From Pseudoalteromonas piscicida (GTDB lineage: Bacteria; Pseudomonadota; Gammaproteobacteria; Enterobacterales; Alteromonadaceae): a stretch of DNA of 64,000 bases. Position numbers and translations under genes: made by a program. Location: assembly GCF_002744175.1 (NCBI RefSeq), contig NZ_NKHF01000008.1:62001-126000 (forward strand), read 5' to 3'. Below are positions 36,542 through 45,412 of the stretch, piece by piece (position 1 is the first letter of the stretch; the number at the start of each line of letters is the position of its first letter). The notes beneath the pieces are model-generated. The model worked only from the letters and a program-made list of their open reading frames with translations, was not told the origin of the DNA and did no database searches.

Positions 36542-37279
36542 TTAACCCCTATTGACTAACTGACGGACCCAAGGACGGTGCTGCTCACTACGCAAGATTT
36601 CATTCTTCAAGCGAATTAGCGTTACCACACCAAGCACACCTGCAAACGCTACAATATTGATGAGCAATGGCCACAGCATAGAGGGGTCAATGGCTGAGGT
36701 ATCAAATTTAGTGATAGTCGAACCTTGATGTAATGTGTTCCACCATTCAACAGAAAAGTGAATAATAGGCAGGTTCACAACGCCAACAATGGCTAAAATA
36801 CAGGCAGCTCTACCGCCCGATTTTTTATCTTCAAAGGCATGATACAGCGACAATACACCAAAGTATAAAAACAACAGGATAAGCTCAGACGTCAGTCTTG
36901 CATCCCAGACCCACCAAGCGCCCCACATTGGCTTACCCCAAGCGGCACCGGTGATCAAGGCAATGGCCGTCATGGCAGCTCCAATTGGTGCAATGGCAAT
37001 TACGGCGAGTTCGGCGTTACGAATTTGCCACACTAAAGCAATGATGGCTGCAATAGCCATAGAAGAGTATGCCCCCATAGACCAAATGGCCGAAGGTACA
37101 TGTATAAAGATAATTCGATAGCTGTCTTTTTGTTGATAGTCGGCAGGCGCATAGGCTAACCCCCAAACCCATCCAACAATTAAACCCACTACCGCTATCA
37201 CGGCAAAGTAAGGAAGCAAGGTGTTACACAGTTGGTAAGCACGCTCCGCTTTGGCATAAGGATGTAACCACTTCCACAT
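36542..37279 (-). CDS. ccmC: Heme exporter protein CcmC
   Basis: The 245-residue membrane protein has six helices and a periplasmic WWD domain (GAWWVWDARLTSELILLF, about residues 123-140) flanked by conserved histidines (IIFIHVPSAIWSMGAYSSM and VEWWNTLHQGSTI). It presents heme to CcmE. It lies directly after ccmB with a 1-base gap. Confidence 0.95.
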   Translation of the reverse strand: MWKWLHPYAKAERAYQLCNTLLPYFAVIAVVGLIVGWVWGLAYAPADYQQKDSYRIIFIHVPSAIWSMGAYSSMAIAAIIALVWQIRNAELAVIAIAPIGAAMTAIALITGAAWGKPMWGAWWVWDARLTSELILLFLYFGVLSLYHAFEDKKSGGRAACILAIVGVVNLPIIHFSVEWWNTLHQGSTITKFDTSAIDPSMLWPLLINIVAFAGVLGVVTLIRLKNEILRSEQHRPWVRQLVNRG

Positions 37280-37280
37280 T

Positions 37281-37967
37281 TTAACTTACACTCACTCTTA
37301 AAGCTGACGATATGGCGATTGGTGCGGCGACAATGGCAACGGCAAGCATCGCACCAAGGATTGCAAGCTGACCACCATAAGCTAAAGACATGCTGCTTGT
37401 ATCTATGGCGGAAGTTGCAAAAATTAATACAGGGATATAAAGCGGAAGGACAAGCAGACTCATTAAAATGCCACCCTTTTGCAGTGCAACGGTGAGTCCT
37501 GCGCCAATAGCCCCAATAAAACTCAATAACGGTGTTCCTATCAGTAACGTTAATACAGTCGCATTAAGTGACTGCGATTCTAGATTCATTAGCAGTGCAA
37601 ACAAAGGTGCTAACAACACCATAGGTAGACCGCTAACAGTCCAATGGGCTGCCACTTTTGCTAATACCGATAGGGATAATGGATAAGGTGAAGCTATCAA
37701 TTGCTCCAAAGAACCATCGTTGTAATCATCACGAAATAATTTATCTAGCCCTAACATAGTCGATAACAGTGCTGCCACCCAAATTATACCGGGTGCCATT
37801 CTGGTCAATAATGCAGGCTCTGGTCCAATCGCGAGGGGAAATAACGTGATCACAATAAGAAAAAACAACAAGGGATTGACGATTTCCGCACGCTGCCTAA
37901 ACGCTAACGTTACGTCTTTTGCATAAACAGATTTAAATGCTAACCAATAAGAATGTTGAGTCTGCAT
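37281..37967 (-). CDS. ccmB: Heme exporter permease CcmB
   Basis: The 228-residue ABC-type membrane subunit has about six helices and the family segment FRDDYNDGSLEQLIASPYPL (about residues 76-95), which contacts the ATPase. With CcmA it powers release of heme-loaded CcmE. Its start overlaps the ccmA stop by one base. Confidence 0.95.
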   Translation of the reverse strand: MQTQHSYWLAFKSVYAKDVTLAFRQRAEIVNPLLFFLIVITLFPLAIGPEPALLTRMAPGIIWVAALLSTMLGLDKLFRDDYNDGSLEQLIASPYPLSLSVLAKVAAHWTVSGLPMVLLAPLFALLMNLESQSLNATVLTLLIGTPLLSFIGAIGAGLTVALQKGGILMSLLVLPLYIPVLIFATSAIDTSSMSLAYGGQLAILGAMLAVAIVAAPIAISSALRVSVS

Positions 37968-38590
37968 TACAAACGGTACTCCAACGTCAAAGTTTGTAAC
38001 TGTGTAAAGTGTGCGGTCAGATCTTGGTGTGTGGTCAATAAAATCGCCCCCCCTTTGTCCAAATGATTTTGGAACTGGGTCTGTAGCATGGCAACCCCTT
38101 TCTTATCAAGTGCCGTAAAGGGTTCATCTAATACCCACAACTTGGCATGATTTAGCCATAACCGAACTAGTGCAACTCGGCGCTGCTGCCCTGCAGATAA
38201 CGTGCGTACAGGCACGTCTTCTAACCCAATCAAGCCTAATTTTGCCAACCAAGCATACACTTCATCTTCATCTGCAGTGGCACCGTGTACTTGCAGCCAA
38301 TGTTGTACGTTTTCGTAGGCACTGAGCTGCTGATTCACACCGGTTTTGTGACCGATAAACAATAGATCTGCTGCGAACGAATCGTAATCATCACGAATAT
38401 CTGTGTTGTTGTAACGGATCTGCCCTTCGTCGGCTCTCGCAAACCCTGCGATAATTCTAAGCAGGGAGGTCTTTCCGGCACCATTTGGGCCTTCAATTTG
38501 CATGATCTGCCCCGAGTGGAGAGTGAAACTTAATGAGTCAAACAAGCATCTGTCTTGTTTGGTACAAGTGACGGCGTCTATCTCTAGCAA
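37967..38590 (-). CDS. ccmA: Heme exporter ATP-binding protein CcmA
   Basis: This 207-residue ABC ATPase has Walker A (GPNGAGKTSLLR, about residues 34-45), the signature LSAGQQRRVALVRLW, Walker B (KLWVLDEPFTALD), and the switch histidine (LLTTHQD). It drives CcmABCD in cytochrome c maturation. It is the first gene of the ccmABCDEFGHI-mlaA operon, and the divergent FliK-like gene starts 103 bases away, so the operon promoter lies in 38591-38693. Confidence 0.96.
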   Translation of the reverse strand: MLEIDAVTCTKQDRCLFDSLSFTLHSGQIMQIEGPNGAGKTSLLRIIAGFARADEGQIRYNNTDIRDDYDSFAADLLFIGHKTGVNQQLSAYENVQHWLQVHGATADEDEVYAWLAKLGLIGLEDVPVRTLSAGQQRRVALVRLWLNHAKLWVLDEPFTALDKKGVAMLQTQFQNHLDKGGAILLTTHQDLTAHFTQLQTLTLEYRL

Positions 38591-38693
38591 ACTTGGGCTT
38601 CTCTTTACCTAAAATTGGGCGTTAGTCTAACATAATGGTATGGTAATACGAATAATCCGATGCGACCGATTAGCGAAAATTTGATTTAAAATA

Positions 38694-41246
38694 ATGAATA
38701 AGCTGCCAATTACATCAAATACTACGACGGCATCTGTGATAAGCACAGATAATAGCGAAGTATCAAAATTAGACTTAGCTGGTAACCAACCGTTCGCAGC
38801 AAAACACATTCAGATCAGCAATGATAAACTGAAGATGGATGTGGCAATTGACGGCCGCTGGCAAACTATCCAACTTGCGCTCAAACCACCAACACAGCCA
38901 AAGCAAATTGCTGAAGCCCAAGTTAGTATTGATGAAACCGGTAAAGTGGTGACCTTTCAGACCCCAAAACTACAGGCGCAAGTCACCCTGACAAAGCAGC
39001 TTTTTGATATTTTAAGTACACTGAAAGTACACACACAGGGCCCTGTGCTGAACGTTCCGGCAACGACCTCCCCTGACTCTATGCTACACATCAAATCGCT
39101 TGACTTAAAAGTACCTATCCCACAAGCCATGACGCAAATGCTCACCAATGAGGGCAAGTTATTTGCGCAGCTTAGTCCACGTCAAGGCGACTTCGCATTG
39201 CAGATAGTGAACCAGTTTAACGACCCTTTGTTTAACACTGTATTACCTAAGTCAATGGTTGCAAAGCTTATTTCAACCCAGCTGAGTCAAGTTGAATTCA
39301 AGCAACAAGCACAAGCTATCACTTTAAATGTGAATGACCGCCCAATTGCATTAAAGCCCGTGGCAAGCAATTGGCCTGTCTCTTCAGCGTGGCAAAAAGG
39401 GGAAGTAAAAACTGCATTCAATGGGCTGGATATCACCAAAGCCGCGCAGCTAACTAAAGTCGAAACCATTAAGCCCATTTCAAGTTTATTGCAACAGGTA
39501 ACACCGATATCGAGTAAAGCAAGGCAATTGTTGCCCCAGAGTATGACTTCTGTTCATACTCTCGCGTATGAAAAGCCCTTATTAGAGGTCAGCTTGCAGC
39601 AAATAAAGTCACAGGTTGTCAAAGCCTTACAGGTGCTTCTAAGTAGACCTTTTGGTCAAGCTCAAGCATCACAACAGACAACACCTGCAATACCCGCAGC
39701 TTCAATTGCACAAAGTGCAAAGCCAAATAACAACACCATGTTGCAGCCCTTACAAACTGAAAAAGTGAGCGCTCATAATAGAAACCAACTACAATCACCC
39801 CTGCAGCAGCTGGTTAGTAACCTCAAACACAGTGTCAACACATTGATAGATAAACCGACATACCTTACAGAAAAAGGCGCACAGCCAGCTACACAAGCAA
39901 AGTTGGCCAGTTCAATAGCGCATTATCTGCAAAATCAAAGCAATACCGTAGCAAAATACTCAGCACCACCTGTGGATTTTACAAGCAAACTAAAAGCAAT
40001 CTCGTTGCTGCTAGACTCAGTGACGGCTCATCGTCCGCCGCTCAACACCCAGCAGGTTGCGCAATTGGCGCAAGTACTACAAAAACCTCTCTATTATAAA
40101 GCAGAACAAGTTGCACAATTGATAGCGCAAACAGCAGCAAAACCTACTTACCTCAAGGCACAAACCAATATTGATGCCGCAAAACTCTCTCAGCCGATTG
40201 TAGATGTAGGTAGCCAAGCCAAGCAAACCAATACACCAGCATCGAGCGTTCCTGCAAACCCCAATACGTTGCCCGCACTCCCCCTAACTAGTGAAAAACT
40301 AGCGCAGGTAACACACAAAGGCCTCATTGAAACTTTGCTCAATGCCGCGCCGCCTAAACCGACAGAAAGCGCAACTACCACAACATCAGTAGAGCAAGTG
40401 TCTAAAATAATACAAGCACTCAGTAAAACGGAGTCGCAGCCATCCAATCCTGCGCTTCAGAAATTGGTGAATCAAGCGTTCTCTAGACTGCTCGATGAGC
40501 GCACTATCAATGCATTATCGGTAAAAAACCAACTAGAGAGCCAGCTTGGTGCAATTCCTTTTACTAACGCACCAACAAACTTAAACCAATCTAGCTTTTC
40601 TCAAATGCTAGAAAGACTGATAGTTTCTCTGCTCGGTGGCCAAGCTACTAGCAGTAATACAGCAGGCGAGCAAACGGCGCATAAGGTACAAGCGTTACTA
40701 GATACACTCTTACCTCAATTGAAAACACTCTCCCCTAAGCAAGCTGCTGAAGCAATGCAACAGCCGCAAGCAAGAGAGCTACTTAACGAGCTTGGCCAAC
40801 TTCATAATCAATTACAACCGCAACAGCAGCAAACGTCGAGTGCTAACATCGCAAAACAAGATAGTGAAGCTCAACTACTGATAAACTTGTTATTTCCCAC
40901 TAAAGTTAATCAACAGCAGCAACAAACACAATTGCAAATCGGTGAATACAAAAAGGCTACAAAACCAGGCATGCCAGAAAAGTCTGTGTGGTTTATTCGC
41001 CTATGTTTCGATTTTGCCGAAAAAGGTCAGATCCATGCCCAAGCCGAACTCATGGACAAAGCGCTTGAGTGTGCCTTAGTCGCAACTTCCAATCAGGTAA
41101 AACAACTGGCTGAACCGCACTTGGCAACATTAAGACATAAGCTTGCGTCGCACGGGTTACAAGTGGCGGAGATCGGGCTAAGTGAAGAAGCAAGCTTTCA
41201 AGACAAGTTCTTTTCTGAACACGCCATTATCAATATTAAGGTATAA
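38694..41246 (+). CDS. FliK-like flagellar hook-length control domain protein
   Basis: The 850-residue protein is mostly low-complexity, rich in Gln, Ala, Thr, Ser and Pro, as FliK proteins are. The last 110 residues (after SVWFIRLCFDFAEKGQIHAQAELMD, ending LRHKLASHGLQVAEIGL) resemble the C-terminal hook-length control domain. It is distinct from the main fliK at 59.7-61.9 kb. The next gene encodes an FlhB-C-like protein, matching the ylqG/ylqH pair known in Bacillus. Its role is unknown; export-gate switching is an inference. There is a weak ribosome site and no membrane segment. Confidence 0.72.
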   Translation: MNKLPITSNTTTASVISTDNSEVSKLDLAGNQPFAAKHIQISNDKLKMDVAIDGRWQTIQLALKPPTQPKQIAEAQVSIDETGKVVTFQTPKLQAQVTLTKQLFDILSTLKVHTQGPVLNVPATTSPDSMLHIKSLDLKVPIPQAMTQMLTNEGKLFAQLSPRQGDFALQIVNQFNDPLFNTVLPKSMVAKLISTQLSQVEFKQQAQAITLNVNDRPIALKPVASNWPVSSAWQKGEVKTAFNGLDITKAAQLTKVETIKPISSLLQQVTPISSKARQLLPQSMTSVHTLAYEKPLLEVSLQQIKSQVVKALQVLLSRPFGQAQASQQTTPAIPAASIAQSAKPNNNTMLQPLQTEKVSAHNRNQLQSPLQQLVSNLKHSVNTLIDKPTYLTEKGAQPATQAKLASSIAHYLQNQSNTVAKYSAPPVDFTSKLKAISLLLDSVTAHRPPLNTQQVAQLAQVLQKPLYYKAEQVAQLIAQTAAKPTYLKAQTNIDAAKLSQPIVDVGSQAKQTNTPASSVPANPNTLPALPLTSEKLAQVTHKGLIETLLNAAPPKPTESATTTTSVEQVSKIIQALSKTESQPSNPALQKLVNQAFSRLLDERTINALSVKNQLESQLGAIPFTNAPTNLNQSSFSQMLERLIVSLLGGQATSSNTAGEQTAHKVQALLDTLLPQLKTLSPKQAAEAMQQPQARELLNELGQLHNQLQPQQQQTSSANIAKQDSEAQLLINLLFPTKVNQQQQQTQLQIGEYKKATKPGMPEKSVWFIRLCFDFAEKGQIHAQAELMDKALECALVATSNQVKQLAEPHLATLRHKLASHGLQVAEIGLSEEASFQDKFFSEHAIINIKV

Positions 41247-41252
41247 GTAGCT

Positions 41253-41549
41253 ATGACACAAAAATCAGCCATTGGATTACTTTACGAAGCTGGTAGCGCA
41301 CCTCAGGTAACCTTCAAGGGATACGGAGAATTAGCGGAAGAGATCATTGCGCTTGCGAAAGAGAAAAACATCATGATCCATGAAGATGAATCTTTGGTTC
41401 AAACCTTAAGCGCCCTTGAATTACATCAAGAGATCCCGAAGGAGCTCTATTATGTTATCGCCGAGCTTATTGCTTTTTCTTACATTATGCGTGGTAAGTT
41501 TCCACCGGGTTGGGAAGGGTTCCGTGGCAAGTTGGATATTAAGGCATAA
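41253..41549 (+). CDS. FlhB C-terminal domain-like protein (FhlB/YlqH type)
   Basis: The 98-residue soluble protein matches the C-terminal half of the FlhB/YscU cytoplasmic domain: AIGLLYEAGSAPQVTFKG, then EEIIALAKEKNIMIHEDESLVQTL and IPKELYYVIAELIAFSYIM. It lacks the membrane part and the autocleaved NPTH motif. Such proteins partly substitute for the FlhB C-terminus in some bacteria. It begins 6 bases after the FliK-like gene and is surely cotranscribed with it, which suggests a paired role in flagellar export. Confidence 0.85.
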   Translation: MTQKSAIGLLYEAGSAPQVTFKGYGELAEEIIALAKEKNIMIHEDESLVQTLSALELHQEIPKELYYVIAELIAFSYIMRGKFPPGWEGFRGKLDIKA

Positions 41550-41577
41550 CCTTAATCCCTAACTTGCGACGGCTGCA

Positions 41578-42009
41578 CTATTTTGATTTGTTATGCAAAG
41601 ACATTAACAATTCCGCTTCTGCTCGAGGCAATTCGCACTCGCGCATGACCTCTTCAATATCAGCACCGAGCTCAACCATTTTCACCGCTCGGGAATAAAT
41701 TTTTGCATCTGGGTCATCATATTTCTGTGCAGCTTGCTGATTAGCAAGTTCGTGCAGATCTTGCTCAGTTGTCACTACACGCTTTCCAATGCTCATGATA
41801 CTCGCACGAAGCTCAGCAACTTCACTACGCAATATAGCAATCTGCTGCTCAGAGCCTTGCGACGCTTCTGACAGCTGCACAACTTTAGCTTGTTGTTGTT
41901 GTAATTTTTTACCCAGCACAAAAACAAACCTCAAGCACACTAATGCCAGTACGCTTGAGGTTATTGATATGACGAGTAAAACGATTTTTGCGTTTACTAC
42001 TTCCAGCAT
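41578..42009 (-). CDS. DUF2802 domain protein
   Basis: This 143-residue protein has an N-terminal membrane anchor (about 9-30), a coiled-coil (about 34-95) and the compact C-terminal motif AVKMVELGADIEEVMRECELPRAEAELLMSLH typical of DUF2802. Its function is unknown. It directly follows cheW (1-base spacing) at the end of the flagellar-chemotaxis locus, a conserved position in Vibrio and relatives. Confidence 0.9.
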   Translation of the reverse strand: MLEVVNAKIVLLVISITSSVLALVCLRFVFVLGKKLQQQQAKVVQLSEASQGSEQQIAILRSEVAELRASIMSIGKRVVTTEQDLHELANQQAAQKYDDPDAKIYSRAVKMVELGADIEEVMRECELPRAEAELLMSLHNKSK

Positions 42010-42507
42010 CTAAATATGGCTCAGCTCATCCCATTCGTCGTCACTTAGTAACTTGTTAAGGTCAACCAAGATCAATAGCTCACCTTCACGGTTTGATACC
42101 CCTTGGATAAACTTAGCACTTTCTTCAGTTCCAATGTTTGGCGCACTGTCGATCTCAGAGCTGCGCAGATAAACAACCTCTGCAACGCTATCCACCAAAA
42201 TACCAATTACTTGTTTTTCAGCTTCAATGATCACAATTCTGGAGTTGTCTGTTACCTCTGCACTTTGCAGACCAAATCTTGCTCGAGTATCAATTACGGT
42301 CACTACGTTACCACGTAGGTTGATAATACCAAGTACGTAGCTTGGCGCTCCCGGGACCGGTGCAATTTCGGTATAACGCAGTACTTCTTGCACTTGCATT
42401 ACGTTAATGCCGTACGTTTCCTCTTCTAGCTTGTAAGTAACCCACTGCAATACTTCATCATTACTATCAGCATTTTTGTCTGCAGAAAGTAGTCTATCTT
42501 GGCTCAT
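42010..42507 (-). CDS. cheW: Chemotaxis coupling protein CheW
   Basis: The 165-residue SH3-like coupling protein has WVTYKLEEETYGINVMQVQEVLRYTEIAPVPGAPSYVLGIINLRGNVVTVIDTR and the closing GELLILVDLNKLL. It links chemoreceptors to CheA. It lies between parP and the DUF2802 gene and is intact, unlike cheA and cheB upstream. Confidence 0.95.
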   Translation of the reverse strand: MSQDRLLSADKNADSNDEVLQWVTYKLEEETYGINVMQVQEVLRYTEIAPVPGAPSYVLGIINLRGNVVTVIDTRARFGLQSAEVTDNSRIVIIEAEKQVIGILVDSVAEVVYLRSSEIDSAPNIGTEESAKFIQGVSNREGELLILVDLNKLLSDDEWDELSHI

Positions 42508-42531
42508 GGTTTCACTCCATCAACATACTAG

Positions 42532-43293
42532 TTACTGCTCTCGACTATCGAGGCCTTGTTCTAGCAAACGGTTTAAATTCTCTACATCAATTAGCGCACA
42601 CATTTTCTCTTTAATGACGCCGGCCAACCATGGTCTCTTGCTGTCATTTGTACGCCACTTGATGTCTTCAGGCTTGAGTGTCAAGTTATTGACTAGCTTC
42701 TCAGCTAACAGCCCCCAACTACTATCCCCAAGCATAATTAGATATTGATAATCTAGGCTCTGCTCCAATTCTGGTGTTAGCTTTTCTGGCATTACCCACC
42801 GCGCCGTGTCAACCACATTGAGCTTTTCTTCGCGGTTTAGCATGACTCCTTTAAACCACTTTGGTTTACCAAACAACTGGTTAACTTCACCTAGTTGATG
42901 TATTCCACCAAGAGATTTAAGTGGAACCGCTAACGTCAATCCTGCAACTTCAAAAAACAATGCCTGAAATTCACCTTCCTGATAGGCTTCTCGTGCAGAC
43001 ACAACCTCAATCGTTGCCTGTTCTTTGATAATAGATGTATTTTCAGTGACTTCAAGATCTTGAGCCAATTTAACTGTTGTCGGCTCAGGAGCTTCGACCG
43101 TCACCTCTGGCGCAGGTTGAACAACTTCAACAACAGCTTCACCCGATCCTTGCTCAGAGTCGGGCTCTTTAACTTGTTCAAGTAGCTTTGCAACTGGCGA
43201 TAATTCACAGTGTTCCATCTCAGGCTCTTCTTGTAACAAAGCACCAAGATACTGTTTCATCACCTTTTCATTTGCAAATAAATGCTTACTCAT
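42532..43293 (-). CDS. parP: Polar chemotaxis array protein ParP
   Basis: This 253-residue protein has a variable acidic, Pro/Val/Glu-rich N-terminus (about 1-120) and a C-terminal CheW-like domain (EFQALFFEVAGLTLAVPLKSLGGIHQLGEV through ALIDVENLNRLLEQ). In Vibrio, ParP binds ParC, CheA and receptors and places the array at the old pole. The ATG at 43293 is the natural start; an upstream in-frame extension would run into parC. It follows parC closely and precedes cheW. Confidence 0.87.
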   Translation of the reverse strand: MSKHLFANEKVMKQYLGALLQEEPEMEHCELSPVAKLLEQVKEPDSEQGSGEAVVEVVQPAPEVTVEAPEPTTVKLAQDLEVTENTSIIKEQATIEVVSAREAYQEGEFQALFFEVAGLTLAVPLKSLGGIHQLGEVNQLFGKPKWFKGVMLNREEKLNVVDTARWVMPEKLTPELEQSLDYQYLIMLGDSSWGLLAEKLVNNLTLKPEDIKWRTNDSKRPWLAGVIKEKMCALIDVENLNRLLEQGLDSREQ

Positions 43294-43301
43294 TATGTTC
43301 T

Positions 43302-44071
43302 CTAGTTTAACTGCTTCAAATAATCCAATAGTGCACGATAGGCAAATACCCCTCGCGACTTCGGACAAAACTGCACAGGAACTTGCTGTGCCAAACTTGC
43401 GTCTCTGAATTTAGTGTCAACCGGTACAACACCAGGCCAAACAGCCTCTTTATAAGTGGCTAATAGCGTCTTATAGGCTTCTAATGATGCTTTTGTCCGT
43501 TTATCGTACATGGTCGGAATAATGGTATATTGATACTGCTTCTGTTGCGAAGATTGCATCAACTCCATCGTACGCATCATTCTATCTAGGCCTTTTAGCG
43601 CTAAAACTCAGTCTGAACTGGCACTAAAATTCGCTCGCTAGCGGCTAACGCATTGACCATCAACACACCTAAAACAGGGGGACAATCTAAAATAGCATAG
43701 TCATACTGATCCGCTATTTTTTCTAGAGATTTTTTTAAGATAAGACCCATACCAGTCTTATTTCCCATACTCCTGTCTAGTGTCGCTATTGCCATCGTAG
43801 CAGGTAATATATCTAGGTTATCAATAGTTGACGGGCAAAGAGACTGCAATATCTCCTCACTCGTCATACTATTACCGCGTGCAAAAATATCGTATACACT
43901 CACCTCTAGCTCTTCGGAGTCAATTCCAAAGTAATAGGTTAGTGATGCATGCGGATCGGTATCAATCAGTAACACACGGTGCCCCTGTTCAGCAAGGATC
44001 CCACCTAGGCTAACCGTAGTTGTGGTTTTTCCTACCCCACCTTTTTGATTTGCTACCGTCCAAATTTTCAC
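43302..44071 (-). pseudogene. parC: ParC, ParA-like ATPase, frameshifted as assembled
   Basis: The N-terminal part (MKIWTVANQKGGVGKTTTTVSLGG with the deviant Walker A, then IDTDPHASLTYYFG and AILDCPPVLG) stops at a TAG after VPVQTEF (43601-43603). The C-terminal part (LALKGLDRMMRTMELMQSS to LLDYLKQLN) continues one frame over. One added T in the T4 tract at 43603-43606 gives a 256-residue protein of normal ParC size. ParC oscillates to the pole and recruits chemotaxis proteins through ParP. No canonical slippery heptamer was found, so this is a mutation or a sequence error. Confidence 0.85.
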
Positions 44072-44193
44072 TATATATTCCTTCGCTTATGGCTATTGTT
44101 TACATCCAATTGCCACTATACAAACTCAGTATTATTTATTGTTGTAGAAGTCTGATCTATAAGCTTCCAGCAAAGCAACCTTTTATTTTGTGT

Positions 44194-45338
44194 TTATTGA
44201 TTACCCGCTTCTTTATTTATTCTTGCAGCAAAGTCATTTAAAGCGATACTGTCTGACGCCAGACCAGAACTGGCAACCGCTTGCGGCATACCGTATACCA
44301 CACAAGTTGCTTCATCTTGAGCCCATATCGTTGCACCAGCTTGCTTTAACATACGCGCACCATCTCTACCATCAGCTCCCATTCCGGTAAGCACTATGGC
44401 TAATGTATCACCACCATAAGCCTTGGCAACACTGGCAAAGGTAACGTCAACGCTAGGCTTGTAGGTTATTCTTGGACTGTCGTCTTCAAACACCTTTAAG
44501 GTTTTGCTACCGCCTCGGTTTTCGACCATCATTTGCTTCCCACCTGGGGCCAAATAAGCCACTCCAGGCATCAACTATCCCCTTGTTCCGCCTCTTTAAC
44601 TTTTATCTGGCACAAGCTATGTAAACGTGCAGCAAAAGCTGGCGTGAAGGCTGCGGGCATATGTTGAATAAGGAGTATAGGATGTGGGAAATTCGCTGGT
44701 ATCTGCGTCAATATGGTCTGCAGAGCAACCGGCCCTCCCGTAGAAGTACCAATCGCCACTAACCCATACTTTTTACCCGATGCTCTCGCTGCTGATGCAC
44801 TGGTTGTAGTACCAGTCGTCGGGCGTTGAAAGCTTCTATCTGGCTGAGAAATAGCGGGCCTACCAGACTCTGATCGGGTGGGCTTAGCCTCTGGTCTTCT
44901 CGTTGGCGTCGCAATGCTTGGTCTGGTAAACCGACTGACACGACGGCGGCCAATTTCTTTTACCTTATTCTGTAACGACTTGATCGCATCTTCACTATTA
45001 CGAGCAATATCTTCAAACTTCTTCGGTAAGAAGTCGACAGCACCAGCATCAAGTGCATCTAGCGTAGCACTTGCTCCCTCTCGGGTAAGTGACGAGAACA
45101 TTAAAATTGGTGTGGGGGTTGCCTGCATGATCTGCTTTACAGCACTAATACCATCAAGCACAGGCATCTCGACATCCATGGTGATCACATCTGGACGCAA
45201 TGAAGCGGCTTTTTCCACCGCTTCTTTACCATTGACTGCAAAATCTATTACTTTGATTTCACTGTCTTTTTCTAAAATTTCACTAACTCGACGACGGAAA
45301 AAACTCGAGTCGTCTACGACTAACACTTTAACGGCCAT
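44194..45338 (-). pseudogene. cheB: CheB methylesterase, frameshifted as assembled
   Basis: The receiver domain ([16 protein letters not shown], phospho-Asp in [13 protein letters not shown]) and first half of the methylesterase (AIGTSTGGP with the catalytic Ser, IQHMPAAF with His) are followed by a TGA after EAEQGDS (44571-44573). The rest ([23 protein letters not shown] with the catalytic Asp) is one frame over. One added T restores a 381-residue CheB. CheB demethylates and deamidates receptors in adaptation. The ATG at 45338 gives the normal N-terminus. Confidence 0.87.
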
Positions 45339-45367
45339 TGGCAACGCTCTTTTATTTGCTCTACAGC

Positions 45368-45387
45368 AGAGCAGCTGTAGCTGCTCT
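45368..45387. other. Perfect palindrome between cheA and cheB
   Basis: AGAGCAGCT and AGCTGCTCT flank two bases, giving a 20-bp palindrome in the cheA-cheB gap. There is no T-run. It may be an mRNA stability or translation element. Confidence 0.5.
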
Positions 45388-45412
45388 AGAATTCAAACTA
45401 CGCCCTATAAAA

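Noticed and set aside
38591..38693. Sigma-54 or sigma-28 promoter for the FliK-like gene
   Set aside because: No GG-N10-GC pair and no convincing TAAA-N15-CGATAA pair was found; only CCGAT fragments occur.
43598..43610. Programmed -1 frameshifting in parC
   Set aside because: GAG TTT TAG does not form an X-XXY-YYZ slippery heptamer in frame, and no strong downstream structure was seen; single-base losses in four other genes argue for error or mutation.
44072..44193. A small gene between parC and cheB
   Set aside because: Short frames there lack ribosome sites and family character; treated as a spacer.
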